Part shown: positions 47,134 through 58,976 of the stretch, one piece after another
How the letters are laid out: each line of letters begins with the position of its first letter
Numbering within the stretch: position 1 is the stretch's first letter
Assembly (NCBI GenBank): GCA_964016985.1
Contig: OZ024826.1
Span: 74,697,182 to 74,761,181 of the forward strand
Reading direction: 5' to 3'
Length of the DNA: 64,000 nucleotides
Source of the DNA: Anodontia alba
Taxonomy: Eukaryota; Mollusca; Bivalvia; Lucinida; Lucinidae
Program-made: the position numbers and the translations under genes
The notes under the pieces: generated by a model
What the model was told of the DNA's origin: nothing
The model's database searches: none
Seen by the model: the letters and a program-made list of their open reading frames with translations, nothing else

Positions 47134-49604
47134 TATAAATGTGAAATTTTGACTAGTATCTAGTTGTTTAACATTTGTATATAGCATTATATTTTTTTGT
47201 GGTGGTGTTATTTTTTTTTTTTAACTCACCTGGGCCGAAGGCTCCAGAGGAGCTTATAGGATGGTAGGCCATCCATCGTTCGTCCGTCCGGCCACACACC
47301 TTTTACCAGTTATATCTCCATACGCTGGATGAAATCTCAGAAGAGTTTGCAAACTGGCCAGATCGGATCATTAATCTTAGTTACGTCCCCTTAGTTGCCG
47401 AAACAGCCTCTGTTTGATTTTGTCATCAGCAGAACTCAGTTATGATCAGATTTTCCTGAAATTTGCAGATGAGGACATGGATGAATACGCGATGAGTTTG
47501 AAACCTGGCCAAATTTGATCATTACTTTTAAAGTTACACCCCCTTGATTGCTAAAAAAGCCTCCTTTTGACTTAGTCATCAGCATAACTCAATCAGTTTT
47601 GATAGGATCTTCCTGAAACTTGCAGATGAGGTGGACGTAGATGAAATCTCGGATTGATTAGAAACCTAGCCAGATCGGACCGTTAATGTTAGAGTTACGT
47701 CTCTTTGATTGCTGAAAAGCCTCTATTTGTCTTTGTAATCACCATAACTCATTTAGTTTTGATCGGATCTTTCTGAAACTTGCAGATAATGTGATAATCG
47801 ATGATTTCTTGAATGAATTTGAAAACAGGCTAGATCGGATCATTAATTCTGACTTATGTCCCCTTGATTGCTGAAAAAGCCTGTTTGATTTTTTATCAGC
47901 ATAACTCATTCAGTTTTGACCTGATCTATCTGAAACTTAAAGATAACGGGAACATGGATGAAATCTCGAATGAGTTCGAAAACTGTCCAAATCGGATCAT
48001 TATTTTTAGAGTTACGTCCATTTGATTGCTGAAAAAAGTCTCTGTTTGACTTTATCATCAGCGTAACACATTCAGTTTTGATCAAATCTACCTGAAACTT
48101 GCTGATAAGGTGGACATATATGGAATCTGGGATGAGTTCGAACCCTGGCCAGATCACATTATCTGTCTTAAGTTATGTCCCCTTGATTGTTGATAAAACC
48201 TATATTTGACTTCATCATCAGCATAACTCATTCAGTTTTGATAGGCTGATCCTGGAACGTAGATAAGGTGGACATTGATGAAGTCTTGGACCAATTCGAA
48301 AACTATCCAGAGCAGGTTATTTATTTTAAAGTTACGGACCCTTGGTTCCTGAAATGCCTAGCTTAGACCTTTGTTATCAACATAACTCATTCAGTTTTTA
48401 TCAGATCTTTCTGAATCTTACATATAAGATCGAGTGGAAACTTTGGAAGACAGTTAGACCAGGAGGTGATACAATGCATATTGTTTTGAAGTTAAAGTAC
48501 ACAATATTTTGATAGAGTTATTACTATTTATTAAAGATTTTTCAGACATGACTTCATTTCCAGATAACTCTTCCTACTTTTTTCATCCAATGAGGTTGAA
48601 ACTTGGTGAACAATTACAATATGAAGTGGTATAGCACATATTGTTTCAAGGTTACAGTGTAACAAATTTTGACTGTCATTACTCCTAAAAGATTGTTCAG
48701 ATATGAATTATTTCCGGTGAACTCCTTAGGTTTTCATCGGATTGGGTTGAAACTTGGTCAGTTTGACCATAAGGTGGTTCAGGGCTTATTATTTCGAGGT
48801 TATAGTACACCAAGTTTTGATAGTTATCACTATTTTTTTAAAGACTTTTCAGGCATGATTTGGTTTCTGGATAACTCTTCCTTCAGTTTTCATTGAATGA
48901 GGTTGAGGAAACTTGGTGGACAGTAAGACTATGAGGAGGCACAGCACATACTGTTTCGGGGTTACAGTACACCAAATTTAGGTAGTCATTACTACATGTA
49001 TTTTAAGATTGTTCATATATGACTTTACTTCCGACTAACAGTTTTTATCATACTATTTCGAGGTTACAGTACACCTAATTTTGACTGAGTAATGATTTTT
49101 TTTAAATTATTACTCTTTAAAGGTAGTTCTCACTAGACTTCATTTTCGGCCAACTCCTTCTAGAGTTTTCATCTATTAAGCTGAAAGTTATTGGATAGTA
49201 AGACCATGAGGTGGATCAGCATGTATTCTTTTGAGTACAGTACACCAAACATAAGAACATTATAACCTTTTCAAGATTTCATCAAGAAATCTGTCCATAG
49301 TACACGGATGCCCCAGCTATGGGGTACCCGACTATAAAACTGCAAAATTCTACCTGGTATAAATGCCTTAACCTGAGTCTAACAGGATCACATACGTACG
49401 TACATACTAGTTATACATTAATGGATGGTCATCAGAAGTTTGAAAACTACACAATCTGATACACAGTTATGTCCCTTGATTGCTATATATGTGTATAGTT
49501 AACCTTGTTTGTTGCATAGCTCCATCAGCTATCAGCTTTAATTGGATCTTCCTTAAGTTGCAGGTGAGGGGGGTCGCGGGGATGGGGGAGACATGGTTAT
49601 GCTA

Positions 49605-50887
49605 CAAGGGGAGTTCAATAAGTTAGTAGAACTCGGGGTTTAACTCACAAATTGGAAGATGGTTTCAACATTATTTTTCAATATAATCCCCCTTTACTTC
49701 AATGCATTTGGCTTTTAAGCAGTCTACGCCTTTGAAATAAAAGTCGTCTATTTGGTCCTCAAACCAAGCCTCTGTAGCAGCCTTGAGCTCATCGTCGTCC
49801 CGAATTCTCGTTCCACGCAAGTGGGACTTCCAAATTTCGAAACAGATAATAATCACTTGGGGCCAGGTCTGGACTGTATGGCGGGTGATTTAACTGCTCG
49901 AACTTGCACTCACAAATAGCTGCTTGTGCAATTCTGACTTGTGCACAGGGGCATTATCATGCAAAAGAAGGACACCAGCAGCTAGCTTTCCCCTTCGGTT
50001 TTTCTTTAATAGCAACCCTTAATTGTTTAATGACATTGGCAGAATATTCTCCTGTAATTGAAGTACCAGCAGGCTTGTAATCTATCAATATAATCCCTTT
50101 GGAGTCCCAAAACACCGTGGCCATTACCATGCTGGCTGATGGTTGGGTACGAAATTTCTTAGGTGGGGTGAGCCAAGGTGCTTCCATTGCATGGACTCTT
50201 TTTTTAGTATCTGGGTCCCAGTGGTGAAGCCAAGTTTCATATCCTGTTACAAGACGAGTGTGAAAGTCTTCTGGATTGGCATTTTACACTTCCAGAAGTT
50301 CTTGACTTGACTCCACCCTTTGCTGACGATCTTGCATGTTCAGGTTTCTGGGTACCCACCTGGCAGATACTTTTGACATGCCTAAATGTTCATGAATTTT
50401 AGTGTAAACACTTCCATTAGAAATACCACATTCTGAAGCAAGTTCGGCAACTTTGATTCGGTGATTGTTTAGCACTAGTCTCTCAACACGGTCGATCATC
50501 TCCTGACTGATGACATCAGCAGGGCGACCTGGCCTTGGGTCATCTTCTAAGGAGTCTCGCCCACGTTTAAATTCTGCTGACCACTTTGCCACTGTGGAAT
50601 ACTTTGGGCTACTATCACCATACACATCAGCCATGCGCCGACGGATTTCTTTGGCCTTTGCACCCTCCTTAGTGAGGAACTTTATGACTGCTCTGAACTC
50701 AATATTCTGACTTCCCAATTTTGCCTATGGGTATAGGTTTTCAATCAAAAAGTAAGAGCAAAAAATGTACGTGTTGACTGAACGGCTGTTATCATTCAAC
50801 TGACAATGGTTTACACTGCACAAAAATGAGAAAGAAATCTTGAATTGTATAGAAAAATACCGAGTTCTACGAACTTATTTACCCTCG
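49605..50887 (-). mobile_element. mariner-family DNA transposon, second lineage
   Basis: The ends caaggggagttcaataagtt and (inverse) cgagggtaaataagttcgta run inward to tagaactcgg, an imperfect repeat of about 28-32 bp. TA flanks both ends (49603-49604, 50888-50889). It differs clearly in sequence from the mariner at 25471-26753. Confidence 0.9.
49671..50718 (-). pseudogene. mariner transposase, second lineage, broken
   Basis: The minus strand starts ATG at 50718: MGSQNIEFRAVIKFLTKEG, then WSAEFKRGRDSLEDDPRPGRP and KVSARWVPRNLN. An in-frame TAA at 50282-50284 follows SSQELLEV. The frame then continues with RLVTGYETWLHHW, where the first catalytic Asp of TGDETW is Tyr. After AIKEKPKGK a frameshift leads to LLHDNAPVHKSEL, and a second shift to NHPPYSPDLAPSDYYLF. 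The C-terminus VKGDYIEK* ends at 49671. This resembles the SETMAR-type/Mos1-like mariner group. Confidence 0.93.
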
Positions 50888-51099
50888 TATGTCCTCCAGA
50901 TTAATGAATGTTGTAGACCTACTTTTCAGCACATGTGAGTGTTAAGGACCACCATGGCCCTCTTGTTTGATGTTGTTCTTTTTTTCTTTTCGTTTTGTTT
51001 GGGATTTTTGATGACCATCCATTAATGTATAACTAGTTCCCATACTAAGCAGCCATTAGTTTTAAAAGAGATCTGTTTAAATGACATCTGCTTAGAAGC

Positions 51100-51345
51100 A
51101 GCTGGATGGATTTTAGCATAACCTGGCAGAAATGTGATTATGTGATATTGTTTCAAGGTTATCAATTGCCATCAATTGGCCATCAATTTTGATTTATAAT
51201 GGTTGAAAAAAGATCAAATATATTGGAGGCAAAGTTTGCATTAATGATAATTACACAGCATCTGATTATCTCACTGTCAAAGCGAATGTGCTATGGTTTT
51301 GTATTTCATTCAGGTGAGCAAGTCTTGGCCTATGGGCCTTGTTCT
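51100..51345 (+). mobile_element. Helitron-like 3' end fragment (family H2)
   Basis: The end tcaggtgagcaagtcttggcc-tatgggccttgttc repeats the H2 3' terminus (inverted motif, hairpin, cttgtt). The upstream 200 bp resemble the second repeat type of the 47-50 kb element, so this may be a tandem relic of it. Confidence 0.45.
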
Positions 51346-52371
51346 TTTCTCATATCTATGGCTTGTTATTTCATTGAAAAATCTCCTCTGAAGAAAAATG
51401 AATGTAATGGTCGATATCTGAGAACAAAATGGGGACTGCAAGTACCTCCCCAGCCCCCCTCCCCCGCCCCCTCCCACCCCCCACGCACCCCCTTACAAGG
51501 GAAACAATTTTTGTAACTGACTGTTTGCTTTCTTGCACACCAAGCCTCTTTAAAGCAAAGTTTTTCCTTCAAGAGTAGCCCTGTTTTCAGAAGGAAGGCA
51601 AAAGTTTTGGAGTTGTAGCCCCGCCCCTGAAAGTGAATGCAGTTCCCACGAGAAAAGAATCAGAGTTAGCCAATAGGTCAGTAATAAAGATGGTAAATAA
51701 TTCTTAAGATTAATTTTGTGTGAATGTACGTAACCACGTTTTATTCCTTTGTCATGCATATGTGTGGCTGCACCTCTCTGCTTATATTGAGCTGACCTAA
51801 ACTATTTCAGAGTTGTGTTGTATGCAGTTTCTGAAGTTCTTTCAGAGTTGGTAAGCTGGAACTTCATGCCCGACTGCCTGATTACAAGTGATACATCATA
51901 ATCAAGGACTGCTATGGTCTTGACTTATATTCCATGGTTGACTGGGCAAGATATGTCGGCCTATGGTTAAGCATTTTGTAATAGGTACTTTTTTCAGGGT
52001 ATGCTAATGCAAGGAAGCTTTAGTTTAATATGACTGACTGACTTCAAGCTTTTGTCCCCTTAGCCTCAGGTTAACTTCATTAAGATGTAAATTCTAAGGT
52101 TCTTGTTATGTATATTTGGAACTTGTCTCCATCACCAGTCTCATCCACATGAGACGATGTCTCTTTTGAAAACTACATAGTTTAAAAATTGGGTCATATA
52201 CTTTTGCAGCATTTGTGAGATAACTTCTGTGACCTCCTTTGTGAAGTCCCTTCTTAAAAGGTTTGTACTCTGGAAGGACAGAATTCGCTTACAAGGGGAG
52301 CAAAAATAATTTTGACAGTTGTCCTCCTTGAAAGTGTATCAATTCACCTTTAAATCAATATCCAACACGAA

Positions 52372-52720
52372 GGAATCGTAGGTTACAATAGGTTTCTGTT
52401 AATCTTTACTACTCTTTTGGCTAATTCAGCAGATGAAAATTTGGTTATATTTTTATTATTTTCCCCAGAAAACAGAGTTTGACATTTCATTTGCCTATAA
52501 AGAATTGTAGTTTAATGTAGGTTTCTGTGACCTGCTGTTTTAACCTTTACCACTCTCTTGGCTAATTAAGCAGATGACAAATTGCCGATATTTTTCTTAT
52601 TTTTCCCAGAAAACAGGATTTGACATTTCATATACATTGTCTCCCATAAAGAATCGCAGGTTAATGTAGGTTTCTGTGACCTGCTGTTTTAACCTTTACC
52701 ACTCTCTTGGCTAATTCAAT
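52372..52720. repeat. Tandem triplication, about 130-bp unit
   Basis: The segment taatgtaggtttctgtgacc, with actctcttggctaattcagc and ccagaaaacagg-type stretches, occurs three times head to tail. The last copy ends after 'ttggctaattcaatg'. Confidence 0.8.
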
Positions 52721-53064
52721 GTTTGCTGTCAACATCTGAAGGCTGTAGCCTATTGCTCGGTCCTTGTATATATATATATATATAAGATGCGCGCACACCA
52801 TTTTAATAATAATATACCAAGCGGACCCCTTGAGGAGGACCTTAGGACATATGCAGGTAAACATAGATTGCCATGCACATTTGTTCAGTTTGTCCAGGGC
52901 CTTCTCTACCCGTTTGCTTAATCAATGGTTATTGTAGAATAATTTGACAAATTCAGAAGGCCCTGATCAGACAGTGTGTATGTGCAGGCTAATCTTGGCG
53001 TTTACTATTAGTATATGATATAAATGTCCTTATCCAACAAATTGGTGATAGTATTCTTATTTTT

Positions 53065-53160
53065 TCCAGAAAACAGGATTTGATGTTTCATGCAAATTGT
53101 CTCCAATGGATCGAGACAATTTACATAAAAATGTCAAATCCTGTTTTCTGGGGAAAAAAA
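53065..53160. repeat. Foldback element (aaaacaggatttga family)
   Basis: ccagaaaacaggatttgatg pairs with catgtcaaatcctgttttctgg-like sequence across gcaaattgtctcc / gagacaattt. Related copies are at 56150-56245, 18405-18505 and 1066-1145. Confidence 0.7.
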
Positions 53161-53672
53161 AGTAAACTATTACAGCATGTCCTCTTCCAAAAATTTACCC
53201 CCGAGTGCTGTGGATTAAAGACTGGATCACATTCATGTCAGACCCCATACCTGCCGTAGTATCCTTAGTTAGACTGTGTCATGGTCAGATTTTCTCTTAA
53301 CCCATATATGCCTAGCGTCCAATAAAAGGGACATTGGCAAACAATGTAGACCCAGATCAGATGCAGCAGAATGCGGCGTCTGATCAGGGTCTTCACTGTT
53401 TGCAATAAGTTCAGAAATTTCTGCAAAATGTAATAATAATAAAAACTAACCAGACACCCTTTTTATACGAAATGGACCCGACCAAAAAGTGAAGGTAGAA
53501 GAGTCCACTCGGCATAAATGGGTTAAACTTTAGCAAAATCTCAATGGCATCTTCGAAAAATGCAGATTCATCCTGTACATGCACAAAGTCCCATCCGGGC
53601 ATTTGCTCTTCATTGATGTATTCTATAGGTCTAATGATTCTGTTAGCAGACAGCTAAGGCCCTGATCAGACT

Positions 53673-53917
53673 GGGCCCAGTTGTTCAAAGCGTTGTTAGC
53701 TTAACGAGCTTGTTAAGGGTCATTTCGTTAACTGTTTTAGCGGATTCAATAGACAATATTCTGATATTTTTTGCTAAAAAAATGTGAGTAGCTTTTGCAC
53801 TGGAAAAGCTACTCACATTTTTTTCAGCAAAAAATTTCAGCATATTTGCGTATCACTTGATGTAAATTTTAACAAATCGTTAACTAACGACATCGTTAGC
53901 TTTGAACAACTGGGCCC
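53673..53917. mobile_element. MITE family M3, copy 1
   Basis: The ends gggcccagttgttcaaagcg and gctttgaacaactgggccc are inverted repeats. The centre is a perfect stem aaatgtgagtagcttttgca / aaaagctactcacattt. It interrupts a ctgatcag hairpin element (the ggccctgatcaga half lies left, gtcttcgctgt right). Confidence 0.85.
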
Positions 53918-54108
53918 TGGTCTTCGCTGTCAGCATAAGCCAAAAGACACATTTTCGCATGATGCGGCCAATGAATGGTTCAAATTTGAAAAGAATATGT
54001 TATACTATGGTCTGGGTGTTTCAACACAGCAATGTGAGGAGTATTTGGGTATCGTGGACACAATTCTAGTCATCATTTGACTAAGCTGCTTTTCTTTTTC
54101 TCTTCCAG

Positions 54109-54368
54109 GTACTGTTGCAAACAAAGAATATCATATTCCACATGGGGACCTCTTCGAATATGTTTCCTGCCCACATTACTTCTATGAGATTCTTATTTAC
54201 CTCTCTTTTAATATTGTTTACTGGTGGAGTAACTCCATGATGGTATGGATGTTTGTGTTTGTCATTGCCAATCAAGTCCTTTTAGGATATTTCTCTCACA
54301 TGTGGTATAAACAGAAGTTTCCAAAGTATCCTAAGGATAGAAAGGCTGTTATTCCCTATTTGATTTAA
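54109..54368 (+). CDS. SRD5A3: Polyprenol reductase (SRD5A3 family), last coding exon
   Basis: Residues 220-305 and stop TAA. The acceptor is tttctttttctcttccag; entry phase 1 joins exon 4. The peptide includes IPHGDLFEYVSCPHYFYE, the family motif I-P-x-G-D-x-F-E-Y-V-S-x-P-x-Y, and near the C-terminus FSHMWYKQKFPKYPKDRKA, the family H-x-W/F-Y-x2-K-F-x2-Y-P-K-x-R signature. The five exons sum to 918 nt, an exact multiple of three with no internal stop, which strongly supports the model. No canonical AATAAA is obvious in the next few hundred bases, so the 3' UTR end is not called. Confidence 0.95.
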
Positions 54369-55185
54369 AGAAACCTATATCACATTCTAGGTAAAATCAA
54401 TCCAGGAAAATATATGTGTAAAGAACTTTTTGTGCATAACAAGGAGTGTCAATAAGCAGTGTTTATTAGACTCCACTCACCCCCGCCCCTACCCACCACC
54501 CACCACCCCCTTCTACACACACCCCATCCCCAATAAGGTAATGACTGCCTTCTGATAAATTATTTAGCAAGATAAGAAGCAGAAACCAAAAAGTAACAGA
54601 TGGATGGATGTACAATCAGAAAACGGTATACCCCCCACAAACACAATGCAGTGTACCTTTTAGTATATAAACTTCAAACCCTCCTTTTGCTTGTCATTTT
54701 TCAAACTGATCAAATGTTCATATTAATTACAAATTACTTTATATTTGAGTCATAACATGGGAAAATATCCTTCAGTACTACTGTGATTTGCGAACTGAGG
54801 CTCATCCCATGTAATGCATGCGATACATATATGCCCAGCATCCCACATATTGCATGCAATATATACCACCATTATTACATATATGCCCAGCATCCCATGT
54901 ATTGCATGCAATACATACCACCATTATTACATATGTGCCCAGCATGCAATACAGACAACAGCATCAAATCTGTAAGCCAGAAAGGAAGGCCCTGATCAGA
55001 TGCACATCGCACAGGCTGATCTGGGGCTTTGCTAAGGGAGAAGGGATCTGATGCTCTGTGTGCCCCGTGAAGACTGATTAGCTGTAGCATCACTGCAATC
55101 TGAGTCTGCCATCCCCTATACACCCCCACTCCCTGCCCAAGAAGAAATCTTTTATCCTTGGCCATTTGAAAAGTCACATTTGTTA
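54369..55185. other. Downstream of SRD5A3: probable 3' UTR and short repeats
   Basis: It contains a C-rich tract (54480-54530), a local duplication of tatatgcccagcatcccat at 54828-54950, and a gatcag hairpin at 54980-55040. No AATAAA near the stop codon. Confidence 0.4.
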
Positions 55186-55189
55186 TTAT

Positions 55190-55430
55190 ATGAGCCAGCG
55201 CATGATAAAACCTACAATAAGACCTATGTTACCAGCAAAGACTCGGATCAGCCTGTACATCCATCCAGTATGGCAAGGGTTCTTCTTTATCACCTTTTGG
55301 ATAGCCTGGAGGCTGTAGAAGGCACATATGATCAGCGAAGACTGATCAGACCTTGTGGATGCACAAGCTAATCCTAGTCCTTGCTGGTCGCACAAGACTT
55401 ATTGTAGGTTTTGTCATGCGCTGGCTCATA
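55190..55430. mobile_element. MITE family M4, copy 1
   Basis: The ends atgagccagcgcatgataaa and tttgtcatgcgctggctcat are inverted repeats extended by acctacaataagac / cttattgtaggt. The interior has gcaaagactcggatcagcct and its inverse-like partners. Confidence 0.85.
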
Positions 55431-55577
55431 TATATGTGTGGGAAATAGATTCACGTTTTTTTGAGACTTTTTTCTGAATCCAAACTGTACATAACTGCTG
55501 TTCATGGTATGTTCTGATATTTGCAAATATTTCTTTCAATTCAACTTGTACAAAGCCTGCCCAAAGTATTCTGATCA

Positions 55578-55821
55578 GGGCCCAGTTGTTCAAAGCTTCA
55601 TTAGCTTAACGAGCTTGTTAAGGGTCATTTCGTTAACTGTTTTAGCAGATTCAATGTACAATATTCTGATATTTTTTGCTGAAAAAATGTGAGTAGCTTT
55701 TGCACTGCAAAAGCTACTCACATTTTTTCAGCAAAAAATTTCCGCATATTTGCGTATCACTCGATGTAAATTTTAACGAATCATTAACTAACGACATAGT
55801 TAGCTTTGAACAACTGGGCCC
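55578..55821. mobile_element. MITE family M3, copy 2
   Basis: Termini and central gtgagtagcttttgca stem are the same as the copy at 53673; about 244 bp, few differences. Confidence 0.85.
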
Positions 55822-56701
55822 AGATTGTACCAATGCTTAAGCTGATCCAAGTGTTCCCTTGGTGTACATGCCCTAAGGCATATTTCCAAAAGACTTGCCA
55901 TCACTGATCGCACAGAGAATGCAGGTGGCTTTCCCATGATATGGCACATATGTGCTTGTATCTAATTCAACTTTTCTCCCATATATTTTCATAACTGACT
56001 GACTGGAAAGAAACAGAAAACTTATCCATCATAAACTTTAATCAAATTAACAACAAAATATAACTGGAAACTAAAATTGTATGTGTTGTCTTTTTGAGAA
56101 CTTTAACCTTTACTAGGTTAATTCAGCAGACTACACACATTGATGATATTTTTCTTCTTTTTCACAGAAAACAGGATTTGACATGTCATGCAAATTGTCT
56201 CCATGTTTGCATGAAATGTCAACTCCTGTTTCCTGGGGAAAAAAAGAAAAATATTTCAAATGTTGTCTGCTGGAAATTTTACCCAGGGTGTGAAGTGTTA
56301 AATTTTCCATCTGCAAACACTAAATCTCCTGACCAGCATATCCTGTCAAACCTGCCTTAAGTGATAATCCACTCAATAGCTTTGCCATCATTTTCACAAG
56401 AGAGACAACTTTTGTGACTTACTGTTTGCTTTCCTGCAAGCTAAACTCATCTGATAGGGAGTCTACTCTAAATGGAAATAAGCAGTTCCCAGAAAGCAAA
56501 TTCATTCCTTTAAGAGAAGACCCCTTTTCGGAAGGGTCTTGTACCTGGCAAAGGCAGCCAGCGGAAATCTTGTATAAAACCCTCTTCTTTACGCAAACGA
56601 CAGAAAAACTACCAGTATATCCAGCCATTTGCCTTGATTATAACCTGATCTATGGTAAATGTCCTAAAATTTTGTACACCAAAGTGGCTGACATAATGGC
56701 A

Positions 56702-56765
56702 TGTGCAGTGTAGACCAGATCAGACTGCTCAAGGAGCAGTCTGATCAGGGTCTACACTGTTTGCT
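56702..56765. repeat. Near-perfect 60-base hairpin (ctgatcag family)
   Basis: cagtgtagaccagatcagac pairs with gtctgatcagggtctacact around a short tgctcaaggagca loop stem. It is the cleanest member of the family in the window. Confidence 0.85.
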
Positions 56766-58041
56766 ATTCCACTAAGCAGCTTAAAAACATCTGCATAAAA
56801 AGCAAAATTTTGGCAAAAAAAGTATGGAATAAAGTGTTTGAAATTTGAGGACATTTACCTTAGTCCTATGGAATAAAAACAGTCCTGATCAGACTGGGTA
56901 TAGGCTCAAACTGGTCTAAATCTTTCCTGTATGCAATTGAGAAAATGATTCCACAAGAATGCATACTGTATTTGCCCTAATTATTCAGACACTTTACTCC
57001 TTAGCATTCATTTCCTAAAATCTGAGCAAGTTCGTTGTGCTACCTGATGATGTATCTAAAACTCCTGGAAGACAGACGACAATTATTGTAGAACCTACTT
57101 ACACACTGCAATGCAGCATCTGATCTGGGTCTTAGTTTGCATAGATCTGTCTGTCTAAATACTTAAGGTAAGTACGGTATACTCTGGATACATAAAATCC
57201 GTTCACTCAGTGGACAATGTACCTTGCCAATGTACTTCTAAAGAGTACCCAAGTTTACATGAAGAAATAAAAAAAATAACTGCCTATGTCTGGACTCAGT
57301 AGCTATGATTTTCCCCGAATTATTTTCAAAAACTGCTAATTAACAAGTCCTCTTAAAAGTTTACTCACATCAAAACTGAAAAAACTTGCCGAACATTCCA
57401 TTATTAATCCATTGTAGACTGAATGAATTCCCCCACACATTAAATTGAAAGATTCTAATTTTGATTTTAGGTATGTCAGGCTATGTGATTTAGATATTCC
57501 TAGAGAAATAGTTGCAAACAGTGGAGACTCTGATCAGATGCCACGTCTGATCTTGGTCTGCACTGTTTGCCATTTACCCTTTTAGGGGTCTCCAGACTAT
57601 AATGCGTTATTACACAAAGAATGCCTGCAGCAGAGAATAAGTTAACCCCTGCTTTCAAGCAAAAATAAGCGTAACATTTTTAAATGGCACTGATTTTTTA
57701 ATTGGCCAGGTCAACAAGGTCATGAGATGAGACCAACATGACAAGAGGTGCAGGCTGGTCCAAGTCTTTACTGTCTGCAGATGTGGGATTAAATTAGTCT
57801 TCCACAAGCACTCATCATGTGCTCTCAGCTATTATGGTAATGGAAGCATGAATATATTTGCAGTTAATAAAACTATATAAAAAGGAACAAAAAAATCGTG
57901 AAAAAACGTTTTTTTCCTTTGTTTCTTTTGTGCTATTTGTTTCTTTGTTGTTTCTTTTTTATTTGTTTTTGTTGTTGTTGTTGCTATTTTACAGACAAAG
58001 TATTGGAAAAGGTACTGGCCTGACAAAGCCAGGATTTTCAT

Positions 58042-58282
58042 TTGAACCAGTGCATGACAAAACCTACAGTAAGACTTGTGCGACCAGCAAAGATTCAGAT
58101 CAGCCTGTGCATCCTTGCAGTCTGATCAGTCTTTGCTGAGTGCATGTGCCTTCAACAGCTTCCAGGCTATCAGAAGAGGGATAAAAGAGAACCCTTGCCA
58201 TACTGAGTGGATGTACTGGCTGATCTGAGTCTTTGCTGATCACACAGGTCTTACTGTAGGTTTTGTCGTGTGCTGGCTCATT
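58042..58282. mobile_element. MITE family M4, copy 2
   Basis: The ends tgaaccagtgcatgacaaaa and (inverse) tttgtcgtgtgctggctca match copy 1. The central 90 bp (ccttcaacagcttccaggct, aagagggataaaagagaacc) is inverted relative to the 55190 copy. Confidence 0.8.
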
Positions 58283-58867
58283 TAATTTTCATCGATTAAG
58301 TCTTAGTGCAGTAAGTATACAGAAAAATGTAATAAAAATTTTGAACAGTTTATGCCATACTTTTGGCAAAAATGTATGCATTTGTTTCACATAATACTGA
58401 GCAGAATGGCAAGTGCAGACCCTGATTAGACTGCTCCTGAAGGAGCCATCTGATCTTGGTGTTCACTGTTTGCATAAGCCATTTTATCAAAAAAGTTTTA
58501 GGTCAGTTAATAGATAGGAGGCATCTAGAACTTTCTGCTCCCACCCCACCATACACAACAACAACAACAAAAAAAAAAATGAAACTACAACATTACATGA
58601 GTAATGTCAAATGTCGAATGAAATAGATGTTTTCAGGCCTATGTGAAACAGATCAAGATCACCTGCACAATCTCACAATCTGCTCAATACTTATACATTC
58701 TACAACATCTAATGATTCTGCAAGCAAAGGTGAAGGCTGTGATCAGACAGCGTAATGTGCAGGCTCATCTGGAACATCACCCTCTACATATTGCTCAAGT
58801 ACCTTTTAACTTGGTATTGCCCATAACACAGATCAAAATAAGGTATTCTTTTAACTTAAAAAGTATT

Positions 58868-58976
58868 TTCTTATTTTTTCCATGAAAATGTATGTTGTGG
58901 TACTCATCAGAAGCACTTCACTTAGTTGCTCCTAATGAATACCAATAATACACATTTTCATGGAGAAATAAAAAAA
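58868..58976. repeat. Foldback element, family P2, degenerate
   Basis: ttttccatgaaaatgtatgt and tacacattttcatggagaaa are outer arms, with gtactcatcagaagcactt / agttgctcctaatgaatac inside. Confidence 0.6.

Larger units (their letters stand above)
47222..50967 (+). mobile_element. Helitron-like element (family H2) with central repeats, carrying a mariner
   Basis: The 5' end ttaactcacctgggccgaag, with ggctccagaggagctta, matches the inverted 5' end of the 19.7-22.2 kb copy. The 3' end reads gagtgttaaggaccaccatg then gccctcttgtt. Internal units of about 155-165 bp carry agttacgtccccttgattgc and gcataactcattcagttttg (47330-48430), then a second unit type on 'caaattttgactgtcattac' (48480-49250). 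A mariner is inserted at 49605-50887, close to the 3' end. Confidence 0.6.
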
